A DNA stretch of 64,000 nucleotides from Pararhodobacter oceanensis. GTDB taxonomy: Bacteria; Pseudomonadota; Alphaproteobacteria; Rhodobacterales; Rhodobacteraceae. The notes beneath the pieces were generated by a model. The model searched no databases. It was not told the DNA's origin and was given only the letters and a program-made list of their open reading frames with translations. Position numbers and translations under genes: made by a program. This document shows positions 29,783 to 38,739 of this stretch, piece by piece (the first letter of the stretch is position 1; every line of letters starts with the position of its first letter). The stretch lies in contig NZ_QDKM01000002.1 in assembly GCF_003076755.1 (NCBI RefSeq), positions 605,839 through 669,838 on the forward strand. Reading direction: 5' to 3'.

Positions 29783-29923
29783 GACTTCCCCTGCGAATTA
29801 GCGTCGAATCTGTTCCCGCAAGGGGTACACCAAAGGCGCTGGATTGGAAACGGAGATAAACCGCCCCGCAGCGCTTCGGGTGGCAAAGCCTTGCCGAGCG
29901 GCGCCTGTGGCCGTGCTGTTGGC

Positions 29924-29952
29924 TTGGCGTGGCGGTGTTTTCTGCCTATACT
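29924..29952 (+). promoter_or_regulatory. Promoter of the lytic transglycosylase gene
   Basis: TTGGCG at 29924, a 17-bp spacer and TATACT at 29947, 51 bp before the ATG. It is one of the best sigma-70 matches in the window. Confidence 0.6.
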
Positions 29953-30002
29953 GCGCGGCACTCGGGCCTTGGGGGGCCTTTTGGGACAATGGGGATTGGG
30001 CA

Positions 30003-30605
30003 ATGCGTAGAGTATTGATTGCCTTGGCGCTTTGCGGTGCTGCCGGAGTTTTCGGCGTTGTGATGCCGGATGCGGCGCAGGCCAATGGCTTGCGGCTGGG
30101 CAGTGGCGGGACGCAGGTCTCGCGGGCGGATACCTTTGCGGCACAGACGCGGGTGATGGATTCGCGGCTCTCGCGGCAGTATTCGGCCAGTCTGGACACA
30201 GCGGAGTCGGGGCCGGTGGCGCGCTATAGCGGCAGCTATTCTGGCGAGTTTGTGCCGATGGCGCGTGCCGCGGCGCAGCGGCACGGGATACCGGCGGATC
30301 TGTTCCTGCGACTGGTGCATCAGGAAAGCCGTTGGAACCCGCAGGCGGTGTCTTCGGCCGGGGCGCGGGGGCTGGCGCAATTGATGCCGGGCACGGCGCT
30401 GCTGCTGGGGGTGAACGCCGATGATCCGGCGCAGAACCTTGATGGCGGGGCGCGCTATCTGCGGCAGATGTATGACCGTTTCGGCGATTGGCGCTTGGCG
30501 CTGGCGGCCTATAACGCGGGGCCGGGCGCGGTCGAGCGTCATGATGGTATCCCGCCCTATGAGGAAACCACCGCCTATGTGCGCATCATCATGGGTGCGG
30601 GCTAA
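30003..30605 (+). CDS. Periplasmic lytic transglycosylase (SLT family)
   Basis: A 200-residue protein that cleaves peptidoglycan glycan strands. A signal peptide (MRRVLIALALCGAAGVFGVV..AQA, cleavage near residue 27) leads to a short linker and an SLT domain from about residue 82. The catalytic Glu108 is in HQESRWNPQAVSSAGARGLAQLMPGTA, followed by the DPAQNLDGGARYLRQM and LALAAYNAGPGAV motifs. Length fits the small soluble SLT proteins. Divergent from ssb, convergent with the AraC-type regulator. Confidence 0.9.
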   Translation: MRRVLIALALCGAAGVFGVVMPDAAQANGLRLGSGGTQVSRADTFAAQTRVMDSRLSRQYSASLDTAESGPVARYSGSYSGEFVPMARAAAQRHGIPADLFLRLVHQESRWNPQAVSSAGARGLAQLMPGTALLLGVNADDPAQNLDGGARYLRQMYDRFGDWRLALAAYNAGPGAVERHDGIPPYEETTAYVRIIMGAG

Positions 30606-30633
30606 GTCGTTGTGATTGCAGCGTTAAGCGGAC

Positions 30634-31473
30634 CTACAGCCTCGGCATCACCGTCGCGGCGGGGCGTTTGCGAAAGGCGGTCGGGGTCATACCGGCGTTC
30701 TTTTGGAACGAGCGGGTGAAATAGCCTGCCGAACTATAGCCCAGCGTTTGCGCGACATCCTTGACCGGCAGGCGGGTTTCGGCCAGCAACCGGCGCGCCT
30801 CAAAGAGTATCCGGTCTTCAAGCAATTGATGCGCGCCCTTGCCGCAGGTGGCGCGGCAGACGCGGGTCAGATGCGTAGGCGTGACGCCAAGCGCGGCGGC
30901 GTAATCACTCACCGAGGTGTTCGAGCGGAAATCACGCTCTAAAAGCGCGGAATAGCGGGCGACCAGTCGCTGCGCGGCGGCGGGGCGGGCAAAGATCGGC
31001 TCATGGGCGCGTTCCTTGTCCAATTGCCGGTCCAGCCAGACGCCGAGCAGCCCGAGATGATGTTTCGCCGCCATCTGCGAACCGGCACGCCCGCTTTCCA
31101 GCTCGCGCTGGATGTTCTCCAAAGTCGCGGTCAGTTCCTTTTGCGAGATCGGATCGCGCGGGCGCAGGTATTGCGGCGTCGCTGGCAGATCCATGCCGTG
31201 ATCGCGACCAAAGAACACCACCGAGCCCTGCACCCGCGGAGCAAATTCAAACCCGTGCATGACCCCGGGCGGAATGAAGATCGCATGATTGGGGCCGTAG
31301 CCACGGGTGGATCCGGCGACGGTCAGCCGCCCCTGGCCTTGGGTGAACCACAAAAGCACCGGCTCGCGCAGGGCGCGCATCGCCTCGACCCGCCAGCGGC
31401 CACCGGCGGCGAGACGCGAGATCGGCGTCAACCGGAGTTGAGACGGGGTGTCTGGAATGAAGGTCATGGTCAT
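30634..31473 (-). CDS. AraC-family transcriptional regulator
   Basis: A 279-residue regulator. The N-terminal cupin-like sensor (about residues 15-110) contains GPNHAIFIPPGVMHGFEF. The C-terminal double helix-turn-helix (about 175-275) has VSDYAAALGVTPTHLTRVCRATCGKGAHQLLEDRILFEARRLL and the signature VAQTLGYSSAGYFTRSFQKNAGMTPTAFRK. The ligand is unknown. No obvious target gene lies divergent to it: the 150 bp upstream hold only a possible 52-codon reading frame, then the end of miaA. Confidence 0.88.
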   Translation of the reverse strand: MTMTFIPDTPSQLRLTPISRLAAGGRWRVEAMRALREPVLLWFTQGQGRLTVAGSTRGYGPNHAIFIPPGVMHGFEFAPRVQGSVVFFGRDHGMDLPATPQYLRPRDPISQKELTATLENIQRELESGRAGSQMAAKHHLGLLGVWLDRQLDKERAHEPIFARPAAAQRLVARYSALLERDFRSNTSVSDYAAALGVTPTHLTRVCRATCGKGAHQLLEDRILFEARRLLAETRLPVKDVAQTLGYSSAGYFTRSFQKNAGMTPTAFRKRPAATVMPRL

Positions 31474-31624
31474 GTTTTTGTCCGTGGCAGCGGAACCACC
31501 ACCTTAGGAAACCGCCATGGCGATCCCCAAGCCCTATCCGCGCGAATCGCTGATTCGGGCACAGATCAGCGTGGCAGCGTTGCACAAAGGTGACTCTGGG
31601 AGGGGGCTGGCAGGGCGCGCGGCG

Positions 31625-32521
31625 CTAGGGGAGCGGGCGGTGCTGCCAGTCCTTCATCCGGTTGCGGAACCATGAGCGCTGGCGTTTGGCGAATTGCCGT
31701 GTCGCCAGAGAGGCATCCTCAACCGCTTGATCGTGCGTGGTTTTTCCCTGCAGATGGGCGATGAGTTCGGGCGCGCCAATGGCCCGCGTCCACAAAGGCG
31801 CGGTCGGGGTTCCGGCGCTTTCGGGCCAATGGGACAGGGCGGCGCGGGCCTCATCCAGCGCGCCCTCGTCGATCATCTGGGCGAATCGCTGGTCGATGCG
31901 GGTGTTGAGCCAGTCACGATCCGGCATCAGGGCGATGGCGGTGCAGGCACTGAGCGGCAAGAGCGGGGCGCCGGTCTGATCCTGCCATGCGGCGAGCCCG
32001 CGTCCGGTGCTGTGCAGCACCTCATAGGCGCGCTGCACGCGGGCGGGGTTGCGCTGGTCGATGCGGGCAAGGGTCTCGGCATCGACAGCTTCAAGCAGCG
32101 CGGCCAGCCCCTGATCGCGCAGGATCGCATCGGCCTGCGCGCGGACTTGCGGTTTGGTGGCGGGGATTTCGGCCAGCCCTTCGGTGAGTGCGGCGAAATA
32201 AAGGCCGGTGCCGCCGACAATCACCGGATTGGGATGCGCGCGCAGCAGAGCCGCGACTTCGCGCAGCCAATGGCCGACGGAATACTCCGCATCGCGATGG
32301 ATATGGCCGTAGAGGTGATGCGGCACCAAGGCCACATCCGCGGGCGAGGGGCGGGCCGAGAGAACGCGCCACATATCATGCACCTGCAGCGCGTCGGCAT
32401 TGACGATCACCCGTCCCTGCGCCTGCGCGATCTCAAGCGCCAGCGCGGATTTCCCCGAGGCGGTCGGTCCGGCGATCAAAACCGGCAGATGCGGAACAGG
32501 CATGCTCGTCATTGGTGTCAT
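31625..32521 (-). CDS. miaA: tRNA dimethylallyltransferase
   Basis: A 298-residue enzyme that transfers a dimethylallyl group to A37 of tRNAs reading UNN codons. The P-loop GPTASGKS lies at 18-25. VNADALQVH, LYGHIHRDAEYSVGHW, IVGGTGLYFAALTEGLAEIP and RQFAKRQRSWFRN are family motifs in order. Start may be any of the first three Met codons (residues 1, 4, 7). Divergent from pyrH with 142 bp between. Confidence 0.95.
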   Translation of the reverse strand: MTPMTSMPVPHLPVLIAGPTASGKSALALEIAQAQGRVIVNADALQVHDMWRVLSARPSPADVALVPHHLYGHIHRDAEYSVGHWLREVAALLRAHPNPVIVGGTGLYFAALTEGLAEIPATKPQVRAQADAILRDQGLAALLEAVDAETLARIDQRNPARVQRAYEVLHSTGRGLAAWQDQTGAPLLPLSACTAIALMPDRDWLNTRIDQRFAQMIDEGALDEARAALSHWPESAGTPTAPLWTRAIGAPELIAHLQGKTTHDQAVEDASLATRQFAKRQRSWFRNRMKDWQHRPLP

Positions 32522-32663
32522 GGTGAGATATCATCTATAGGGCTGTTATAGCCGTTGAACCCGCGCCGGTTTTCCGACATTTTGCGCGCGATTGAAACCA
32601 CCCCGCGTTTGCCACGCGTCGCCCGCCTGAAACCGGAGCGATTTCGGCAAGGAAAGGCGCCCG

Positions 32664-33389
32664 ATGTCTCAGGATTCCCCCGTCGCTTATAAACGTGTCA
32701 TGCTCAAGATCTCGGGCGAGGCCCTGATGGGCGATCAAGGTTACGGGCTGCATCCGCCCACCGTGCAGCGGATCGCGCGCGAGATCAAATCGGTGCATGA
32801 TCTGGGCGTCGAGATCTGCATGGTGATCGGTGGCGGCAATATCTTTCGCGGGCTCTCGGGCAGCGCACAGGGGATGGAGCGCACCACCGCCGATTACATG
32901 GGCATGCTGGCGACGGTGATGAACGCGCTGGGAATGCAGGCGGCGCTTGAGGATCTGGGGGTGTTCACCCGCGTGATCAGCGCGATCCCGATGGATCAGG
33001 TCTGCGAACCCTATATCCGCCGCCGCGCCGTGCGTCACCTCGAGAAAGGCCGCGTGTGTATTTTTGCCGCCGGCACCGGCAACCCCTATTTCACCACCGA
33101 TACCGCCGCGACCCTGCGTGCCTCGGAAATGGCCTGCGAGGCGATCTTTAAGGGCACCAAGGTGGACGGGGTCTATGACAAGGATCCGGTCAAGCATGAC
33201 GACGCGGTGCGCTATGACAAGGTGACCTATGACGAGGTTCTGGCCAAACATCTGAATGTGATGGATGCCAGCGCCATCGCTCTTGCGCGTGACAACAGCC
33301 TGCCGATCATCGTATTTTCGCTGGATGAGCCGGGCGGGTTCCGCACCATTCTGCGCGGTGAGGGCACCTCGACGCGGGTTGGCGGCTGA
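32664..33389 (+). CDS. pyrH: Uridylate kinase
   Basis: A 241-residue hexameric UMP kinase of the amino-acid kinase fold. [19 protein letters not shown] binds phosphate, [11 protein letters not shown] and [16 protein letters not shown] are conserved loops, and [13 protein letters not shown] with [23 protein letters not shown] finish the enzyme. It starts the pyrH-frr-uppS-cdsA-dxr-rseP-bamA order that is typical of proteobacteria. Confidence 0.96.
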   Translation: MSQDSPVAYKRVMLKISGEALMGDQGYGLHPPTVQRIAREIKSVHDLGVEICMVIGGGNIFRGLSGSAQGMERTTADYMGMLATVMNALGMQAALEDLGVFTRVISAIPMDQVCEPYIRRRAVRHLEKGRVCIFAAGTGNPYFTTDTAATLRASEMACEAIFKGTKVDGVYDKDPVKHDDAVRYDKVTYDEVLAKHLNVMDASAIALARDNSLPIIVFSLDEPGGFRTILRGEGTSTRVGG

Positions 33390-33522
33390 GCCAGCGGCGC
33401 CACTGGCGATCCCTCGCCGCTGGCATGCGCTTGGGTGTTTCTTTTTCACCCATGGCGGTTTAGACCCTTTTGAACAGCCAGTGTCTTGTAACACTGTGCA
33501 ATTTTGAGATGAGAGAGATCCC

Positions 33523-34086
33523 ATGTCTGACGAGATCGAAATTAATATTGATGACCTGAGCCGACGCATGGATGGCGCGATCAGTTCCCTGCGCACGGAA
33601 TTTGCCTCATTGCGCACCGGTCGTGCCTCGGCCTCGATGCTGGAGCCGATCATGGTGGAAAGCTATGGCCAGTTGACCCCGATCAATCAGGTCGGCACCG
33701 TCAACGTGCCCGAGCCGCGGATGGTGACGATCAATGTCTGGGACAAATCGCTGGTGCAAAAGGTCGAAAAGGCGATCCGCGAGAGCGGGCTGGGGATCAA
33801 CCCGCAGCTGAATGGCACGATCATCATGCTGCCGATCCCCGAACTGAACGAAGAGCGCCGCCGCGAGCTGACCAAAGTCGCCAGCCAATACGCCGAAAGC
33901 GCCCGTGTCTCGGTGCGCAACGTCCGTCGCGACGGTATGGACCAGATCAAAAAGGCGAAAGCCGCCGGCATGTCCGAGGATGACCAGAAGTTCTGGGAAA
34001 CCGAGGTGCAGGACCAGACCAACGCCCATATCGCCCGTATTGACGAGGCGCTCGAGACCAAGCAAGCCGAGATTATGCAGGTGTGA
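33523..34086 (+). CDS. frr: Ribosome recycling factor
   Basis: A 187-residue protein that, with EF-G, splits the post-termination ribosome. The three-helix bundle begins with [28 protein letters not shown] and ends with a long helix ([25 protein letters not shown]). [18 protein letters not shown] and [34 protein letters not shown] lie between. GAGAGAGA precedes the ATG. The 133-bp gap to pyrH includes an AGTGT..ACACT inverted repeat of unknown role. Confidence 0.97.
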   Translation: MSDEIEINIDDLSRRMDGAISSLRTEFASLRTGRASASMLEPIMVESYGQLTPINQVGTVNVPEPRMVTINVWDKSLVQKVEKAIRESGLGINPQLNGTIIMLPIPELNEERRRELTKVASQYAESARVSVRNVRRDGMDQIKKAKAAGMSEDDQKFWETEVQDQTNAHIARIDEALETKQAEIMQV

Positions 34087-34147
34087 CCCTTCGGGCCGCA
34101 CTCACCTGCGGCCCGCTGTTTATTATTGACTAACGTTTGGAGCATTC

Positions 34148-34864
34148 ATGTCCAGCGCGCCCGGTTCGCCTCGTCATGTGGCCATCATCATGGATGGCAA
34201 CGGCCGCTGGGCGACCAACAAAGGTTGGCCGCGACTGGTCGGTCACCGCAAGGGCGCCGAACGCGTCAAGGAAATCGTCCGTGTGGCGCCCGATCTGGGG
34301 GTGGAATACCTGACGATCTATGCCTTCTCGACGGAGAACTGGAAGCGCTCGACCGAGGAAGTGCTGGGGCTGATGACGCTGTTCGGGCGCTATATCCAGC
34401 GCGAGGCCAAGGCGCTGTCGGAAGAGGGCGTGCGGATGCGGTTTATCGGCGACCGCTCGCGGCTGGATCCGAAGCTGCGCGATCTGATGGTCTGGATCGA
34501 AGAAAAGACCAAGGATAGCACCAAGCTGAACCTGACGGTGGCGATCAACTATGGCGGGCGCGATGAACTGCTGCGCGCGGCACGGCGGATTGCGACGCAG
34601 GTGGAGGAAGGCGCGCTGGCGCCTGATGAGGTCTGCGAGGAATTACTGGACCGGACGCTGGATACCGCCGATCTGCCCGATCCCGATCTGGTGATCCGCA
34701 CCTCGGGCGAGACGCGGGTGTCGAATTTCCTGCTCTGGCAGGCGGCCTATGCGGAATATGAATTCACCCCGGTGTTGTGGCCCGATTTCACCCCCGAGGT
34801 CATGGCCGAGATCCTGTCGCGCTATGGCCACCGCGAGCGACGGTTTGGCGGGGTCAAACCATGA
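34148..34864 (+). CDS. uppS: Undecaprenyl diphosphate synthase (di-trans,poly-cis)
   Basis: A 238-residue cis-prenyltransferase that makes the C55 lipid carrier for peptidoglycan. The catalytic Asp16 sits in HVAIIMDGNGRWAT. GHRKGAERVKEIV, YAFSTENWKRS, NYGGRDELLRAARRIA and PDLVIRTSGETRVSNFLLWQAAYAEYEF complete the family pattern. Four bases overlap with cdsA (ATGA). Confidence 0.96.
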   Translation: MSSAPGSPRHVAIIMDGNGRWATNKGWPRLVGHRKGAERVKEIVRVAPDLGVEYLTIYAFSTENWKRSTEEVLGLMTLFGRYIQREAKALSEEGVRMRFIGDRSRLDPKLRDLMVWIEEKTKDSTKLNLTVAINYGGRDELLRAARRIATQVEEGALAPDEVCEELLDRTLDTADLPDPDLVIRTSGETRVSNFLLWQAAYAEYEFTPVLWPDFTPEVMAEILSRYGHRERRFGGVKP

Positions 34865-35655
34865 GCGGGGCCAGTTTCTCGGACCTGCGGGCGCGGTTTC
34901 TCTCGGCTTTGGTGATGATCGCGATTGGCGCCACGGCGATTTTTCTGGGCGGCGTGATGTTTGCGGTTCTGGCGGTGGTGCTTTCCGGTCTGATGGGCTG
35001 GGAGCTTTACCGGATGATGCAGCCCGAGGCGCCCGAGGGGCGTGCCGAGGCGCATGGGCTGGCGGCGGCGATATTGGTCGCGGTGTTCACCTATACATTG
35101 GGCGGGTTTTTGTCGCTGGCGGCGCTGGTGCTGGGCGCGGTGCTGCTGGCGATCAGGATGCCGCGCGATAGGCAGATTTTCGGCGCCTATATGTTGCTGA
35201 TCCTGCTGGCCGGTCACGGGTTGATCCTGCTGCGTGAGGGCTACGGGCTGGTCTTCGTGCTCTGGCTGGTGTCGATTGTGATTGCCTCGGATGTTGCGGG
35301 ATATTTCGCCGGACGGATCTTTGGCGGGCCGAAGTTCTGGCCCAAGGTCAGCCCGAAGAAAACATGGTCCGGCACTGTCGCGGGCTGGATTTGCGCGCTG
35401 GCGGTGGGCGCTGGCTTTGCCGCTTGGCAGAGCTGGGCCTGGACGGTGATCCCGGCCTCGGCGGTTTTGGCGCTGGCCGGACAGTTGGGCGACATCGCGG
35501 AAAGCGCGATCAAGCGGCGGATGGGGGTCAAGGACAGTTCCAACCTGATCCCCGGTCATGGCGGGGTGCTCGACCGGTTTGATGCGCTGATTGCGGTCTC
35601 GGCCTTGGCGCTGGTCTTGGCGCTGGCGGGTGCTTTTGCGGGGCTGACGGGCTGA
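34861..35655 (+). CDS. cdsA: Phosphatidate cytidylyltransferase
   Basis: A 264-residue membrane enzyme that makes CDP-diacylglycerol from phosphatidate and CTP. About seven hydrophobic helices are visible. The signature SAIKRRMGVKDSSNLIPGHGGVLDRFDALI is near the C-terminus, with SDVAGYFAGRIFGGPKFWPKVSPKKTWSGTVAG before it. The start is MSGASFSDLRARF because it overlaps the uppS stop, as is usual here. It supplies PssA, encoded near 8 kb. Its stop overlaps the dxr ATG (TGATG). Confidence 0.95.
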   Translation: MSGASFSDLRARFLSALVMIAIGATAIFLGGVMFAVLAVVLSGLMGWELYRMMQPEAPEGRAEAHGLAAAILVAVFTYTLGGFLSLAALVLGAVLLAIRMPRDRQIFGAYMLLILLAGHGLILLREGYGLVFVLWLVSIVIASDVAGYFAGRIFGGPKFWPKVSPKKTWSGTVAGWICALAVGAGFAAWQSWAWTVIPASAVLALAGQLGDIAESAIKRRMGVKDSSNLIPGHGGVLDRFDALIAVSALALVLALAGAFAGLTG

Positions 35656-36833
35656 TGCGGCGGGTCTCGGTTTTCGGCGCCACCGGTTCGGTGGGCGCGA
35701 GCACGCTGGACTTGCTGGCGCGGCGTGAGGATATCGAGGTCGCCGTGCTGACCGGTGGGCGCAATATCGCGGGTCTGGCCGAGGCAGCGGTGACGCACCG
35801 CGCGCAACTGGCGGTCACCGCCTTTGAGGATTGCTATATACCCCTGCGCGATGCGCTGGCGGGGACCGGTATTCAGGTTGCAGCGGGGCCGGGTGCGGTG
35901 GCCGAGGCAGGCTTGGTGCCCGCCGATTGGATCATGTCGGCGATCATCGGCGCGGCGGGGCTGGCGCCGGGGTTCGCGGCGCTTTCGCAGGGCACGACGG
36001 TGGCGCTGGCGAATAAGGAAAGTCTGGTGACCGCAGGGCGCTTGTTGATGGCCGAGGCCGCGGCGCATGGTGCCACGATCCTGCCGGTGGACAGCGAACA
36101 TTCGGCGGTGTTTCAGGCGCTGGTCGGCGAGGACATGGCGGCCATCGAGACGGTGACGCTGACCGCCTCGGGCGGGGGTTTGCGCGAATGGCCGCTGGCG
36201 GATCTGGCCACGGCGACGCCCACGGATGCCGGCAAACATCCCAATTGGGATATGGGCCACCGCATCACCATCGACAGCGCCTCGATGTTCAACAAGGCGA
36301 TGGAAGTCATTGAGGCGCATGAGTTTTTCGACCTCCCGCCCGAGAAGATCGAAGTCCTGATCCACCCGCAATCCACCGTGCATGCCTTGGTGGCGTTCTC
36401 GGATGGGGCGGTGATGGGGCATCTGGGCGCGCCCGATATGCGCCATCCGATCGGCTATGCGCTGAATTACCCGAACCGCGCCGCGCTGCCGATTGCGCGG
36501 CTTGATCTGGCGAAGCTGGGACGGCTGGATTTTGCCGCCCCCGATCTGCGGCGCTATCCGGCGCTGGCATTGGCGCAAAGCGTGATGGAAAGCGGCGGCG
36601 CGGCAGGGGCGGTGTTCAACGCCGCCAAGGAAATCGCGCTGGATCATTTCATCGCCCGAAACATCCGCTTTACCGATATGGCACCGGTGGTCGAGCAAAC
36701 CCTCGAGCAATACGCGGCGCAGAATGTGCTGTCTGCTGCCCCCGCAAATCTGGCCGAAGTTTTGGCTATCGACAATGAAGCGCGACGCTTGGCGAGGACA
36801 GTGGCCCTGTCGCTTGCCGCTGGCGCTACCTGA
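35655..36833 (+). CDS. dxr: 1-deoxy-D-xylulose 5-phosphate reductoisomerase
   Basis: A 392-residue NADPH enzyme of the methylerythritol phosphate route, giving 2-C-methylerythritol 4-phosphate. SVFGATGSVGASTLDLL is the NADPH-binding loop; VALANKESLVTAGRLL, LPVDSEHSAVFQAL, TASGGGLREWPLADL, NWDMGHRITIDSASMFNKAMEVIEAHEFFD and IHPQSTVHALVAFSDG are the metal- and substrate-binding blocks. Isoprenoid made here feeds UppS, encoded two genes upstream. Confidence 0.96.
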   Translation: MRRVSVFGATGSVGASTLDLLARREDIEVAVLTGGRNIAGLAEAAVTHRAQLAVTAFEDCYIPLRDALAGTGIQVAAGPGAVAEAGLVPADWIMSAIIGAAGLAPGFAALSQGTTVALANKESLVTAGRLLMAEAAAHGATILPVDSEHSAVFQALVGEDMAAIETVTLTASGGGLREWPLADLATATPTDAGKHPNWDMGHRITIDSASMFNKAMEVIEAHEFFDLPPEKIEVLIHPQSTVHALVAFSDGAVMGHLGAPDMRHPIGYALNYPNRAALPIARLDLAKLGRLDFAAPDLRRYPALALAQSVMESGGAAGAVFNAAKEIALDHFIARNIRFTDMAPVVEQTLEQYAAQNVLSAAPANLAEVLAIDNEARRLARTVALSLAAGAT

Positions 36834-36850
36834 TATCAGAGGTCACGACG

Positions 36851-38176
36851 ATGGGTCTTCTTCCCGAATTTGGTAACCTGTTCTTCACCTTGGGCGCGTT
36901 TATCGTCGCCCTGTCGATCATCGTCGCGGTGCATGAATACGGGCATTATATCGTTGGCCGCTGGTCGGGGATCCATGCCGAGGTGTTCTCGCTGGGCTTC
37001 GGGCCGGTGCTGTTCAGCCGCGTCGACAAACGCGGCACCCGCTGGCAATTCGCACTGCTGCCGTTCGGCGGCTATGTGAAGTTTCTGGGCGACGCCAATG
37101 CCGCCTCGAGCGCGGCGGATGATGCGGTGATGGCGGGGCTGGATAAGCGCGAGCAGCGCCACACGATGCACGGGGCGCCGCTCTGGGCGCGGGCGGCGAC
37201 GATTTTCGCCGGACCGGCGTTCAATTTCATCTTCTCGATCATCATCTTTTCGGCCTTCATCGCGCTTAAGGGCCTGCCCGCAGAGGAGCCGCGGGTCGGG
37301 GCGCTGCTGCCGATGCCGGGGCAGGTGGAACTGATGTCGGGCGATCTGATCACCGCGATAGACGGTGAGCCGGTCGAGGATCTGCGCAGCTATTACGCGG
37401 TGGCCGATGCGTTGGAGCCGGCGCAGAATGTCACCTATTCCGTTGAGCGCGCCGGCCAGCCGATGGAGGTCACCGGCCCGCATCCGCTGCCCGCACGCGC
37501 GGCGGGGATCGCGTTGCAATCGGCGGCGCGGGATGCGGGGATGCAGACCGGCGATGTGGTGCTTTCGGTTGATGAGGCGCCGGTCTATGCCTTTACCCAA
37601 TTGCCGCCGATGGTGAATGCCGCCGATGGCGAGACCGTGGCGCTGCGCATTTGGCGCATGGGCGAGGAGCTGGACGTCGATCTGACCCCGCGGCGCACCG
37701 ATCTGCCGCTGCCGGAGGGGGGCTTTGAGACACGCTGGCTGATTGGCTTGCAGTCGGGCACCTTCTTTGAGCACCCGATGCGCAGCGTCTCGGTGGTGGA
37801 ATCGGTGCCGATGGCGGTCGAGGAGATCGGCAATATCATCTCGCGGTCGATTTCGGGGCTGTATCATATGGTCACCGGCGCGATCAGCACCTGTAACCTC
37901 TCGGGGCCGGTGGGGATTGCCACCACCTCGGGCGAGATGGCGGCGGATGGGCTGGACAGTTTCATCTGGTTTATTGCCGTGCTCTCCACCGCGGTGGGGC
38001 TGTTGAACCTGTTTCCGATCCCGATCCTTGATGGTGGCCATCTGGTGTTTCACGCCTATGAAGCGGTGGTTGGCCGTCCGCCCAGCGAGAAGATCCTCGG
38101 CGCGTTTATGACCGTGGGGCTGGTGCTGTTGGGGATGCTGATGCTGTTCGCCTTGGGCAATGACCTGCTGTGCTAA
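36851..38176 (+). CDS. rseP: RIP metalloprotease RseP (site-2 protease)
   Basis: A 441-residue inner-membrane zinc protease for regulated intramembrane proteolysis. The HExxH motif HEYGH is at 28-32 in the first helix, followed by LGFGPVLFSRVDKRGTRWQFALLPFGGYVKFLGD. Two PDZ domains lie between about residues 150 and 320. The C-terminal NLFPIPILDGGHLVF contains the third metal ligand region. The likely substrate is an anti-sigma factor, which is a family inference. It is followed by a small gene and bamA. Confidence 0.94.
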   Translation: MGLLPEFGNLFFTLGAFIVALSIIVAVHEYGHYIVGRWSGIHAEVFSLGFGPVLFSRVDKRGTRWQFALLPFGGYVKFLGDANAASSAADDAVMAGLDKREQRHTMHGAPLWARAATIFAGPAFNFIFSIIIFSAFIALKGLPAEEPRVGALLPMPGQVELMSGDLITAIDGEPVEDLRSYYAVADALEPAQNVTYSVERAGQPMEVTGPHPLPARAAGIALQSAARDAGMQTGDVVLSVDEAPVYAFTQLPPMVNAADGETVALRIWRMGEELDVDLTPRRTDLPLPEGGFETRWLIGLQSGTFFEHPMRSVSVVESVPMAVEEIGNIISRSISGLYHMVTGAISTCNLSGPVGIATTSGEMAADGLDSFIWFIAVLSTAVGLLNLFPIPILDGGHLVFHAYEAVVGRPPSEKILGAFMTVGLVLLGMLMLFALGNDLLC

Positions 38177-38294
38177 GGCGCGGCGGGGCATCGCTTGCAT
38201 TTGAGGCGATTGTCAAACGCTTGCCGGTCTAACGACGCAATCACGCCATAATCCGCGGGCATATCTGGGTCCCTACTCACCTGAGGAGCGACCG

Positions 38295-38465
38295 ATGGAC
38301 TACGTTTTGCCCGCCGCGCGGGGATTGCGCACGCTTTATGCCCTGTCGATTGACCGGCTGTGGTTTGCACTGGCGGTGATCGCCGGTCTGATGATCGCCG
38401 CCGAACTTGCCGAGCTGTTCTGGGCGATGCAGGCGCCTTCGGTGGAGGGGCTGGTGTTCCAGTAG
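38295..38465 (+). CDS. 56-residue single-pass membrane protein (unknown)
   Basis: A short reading frame beginning MDYVLPAARGLRTLYAL with one strong hydrophobic helix (about residues 22-45, LWFALAVIAGLMIAAELAELFWAM) and a short tail. GAGGAG lies 8 bp before the ATG and a clear terminator 60 bp after the stop, so it has the layout of a real gene. Acidic residues inside the helix (AELAEL) are unusual and may mark an interaction surface. It lies between rseP and bamA; a link to envelope stress or BAM is only suggested by position. Confidence 0.6.
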   Translation: MDYVLPAARGLRTLYALSIDRLWFALAVIAGLMIAAELAELFWAMQAPSVEGLVFQ

Positions 38466-38524
38466 CGCTGCCAGCGAACAGGGCGGTGAACTCGCCCCTC
38501 TAATGGGGACAATATCACCGGATC

Positions 38525-38548
38525 AAGCCGCCTTTCGGGGCGGCTTTT
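38525..38548 (+). terminator. Rho-independent terminator before bamA
   Basis: AAGCCGCC / GGCGGCTT stem, 6-nt loop, short T-run. It separates rseP plus the 56-aa gene from bamA, so bamA needs its own promoter. Confidence 0.8.
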
Positions 38549-38659
38549 GCGTTGTGGCAGGGGCGTGCAAGGGGTGTTTTTCGCGCCGGAATGATGCGCT
38601 GCGGCGATGCAATGAAACACCACATCTAGATGAATTTCCCCAAAACCCTGCGCAACCTT

Positions 38660-38688
38660 TTGACAATCAGCCCCTCTCTAGATAGTCA
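38660..38688 (+). promoter_or_regulatory. Candidate promoter of bamA
   Basis: A perfect TTGACA at 38660 with a 17-bp spacer and TAGTCA at 38683. The -10 is weak, which may mean activator dependence. TCTAGAT occurs twice around it (near 38635 and 38678). Confidence 0.45.
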
Positions 38689-38739
38689 GAAGAAAACAAG
38701 ACCATTATAAAAACTGCGGTAAACATTAGGGGCTTGGGA

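Noticed and set aside
38630..38686. TCTAGAT direct repeat upstream of bamA as an operator
   Set aside because: Only two 7-bp copies about 40 bp apart; too short to distinguish from chance without comparison to relatives.
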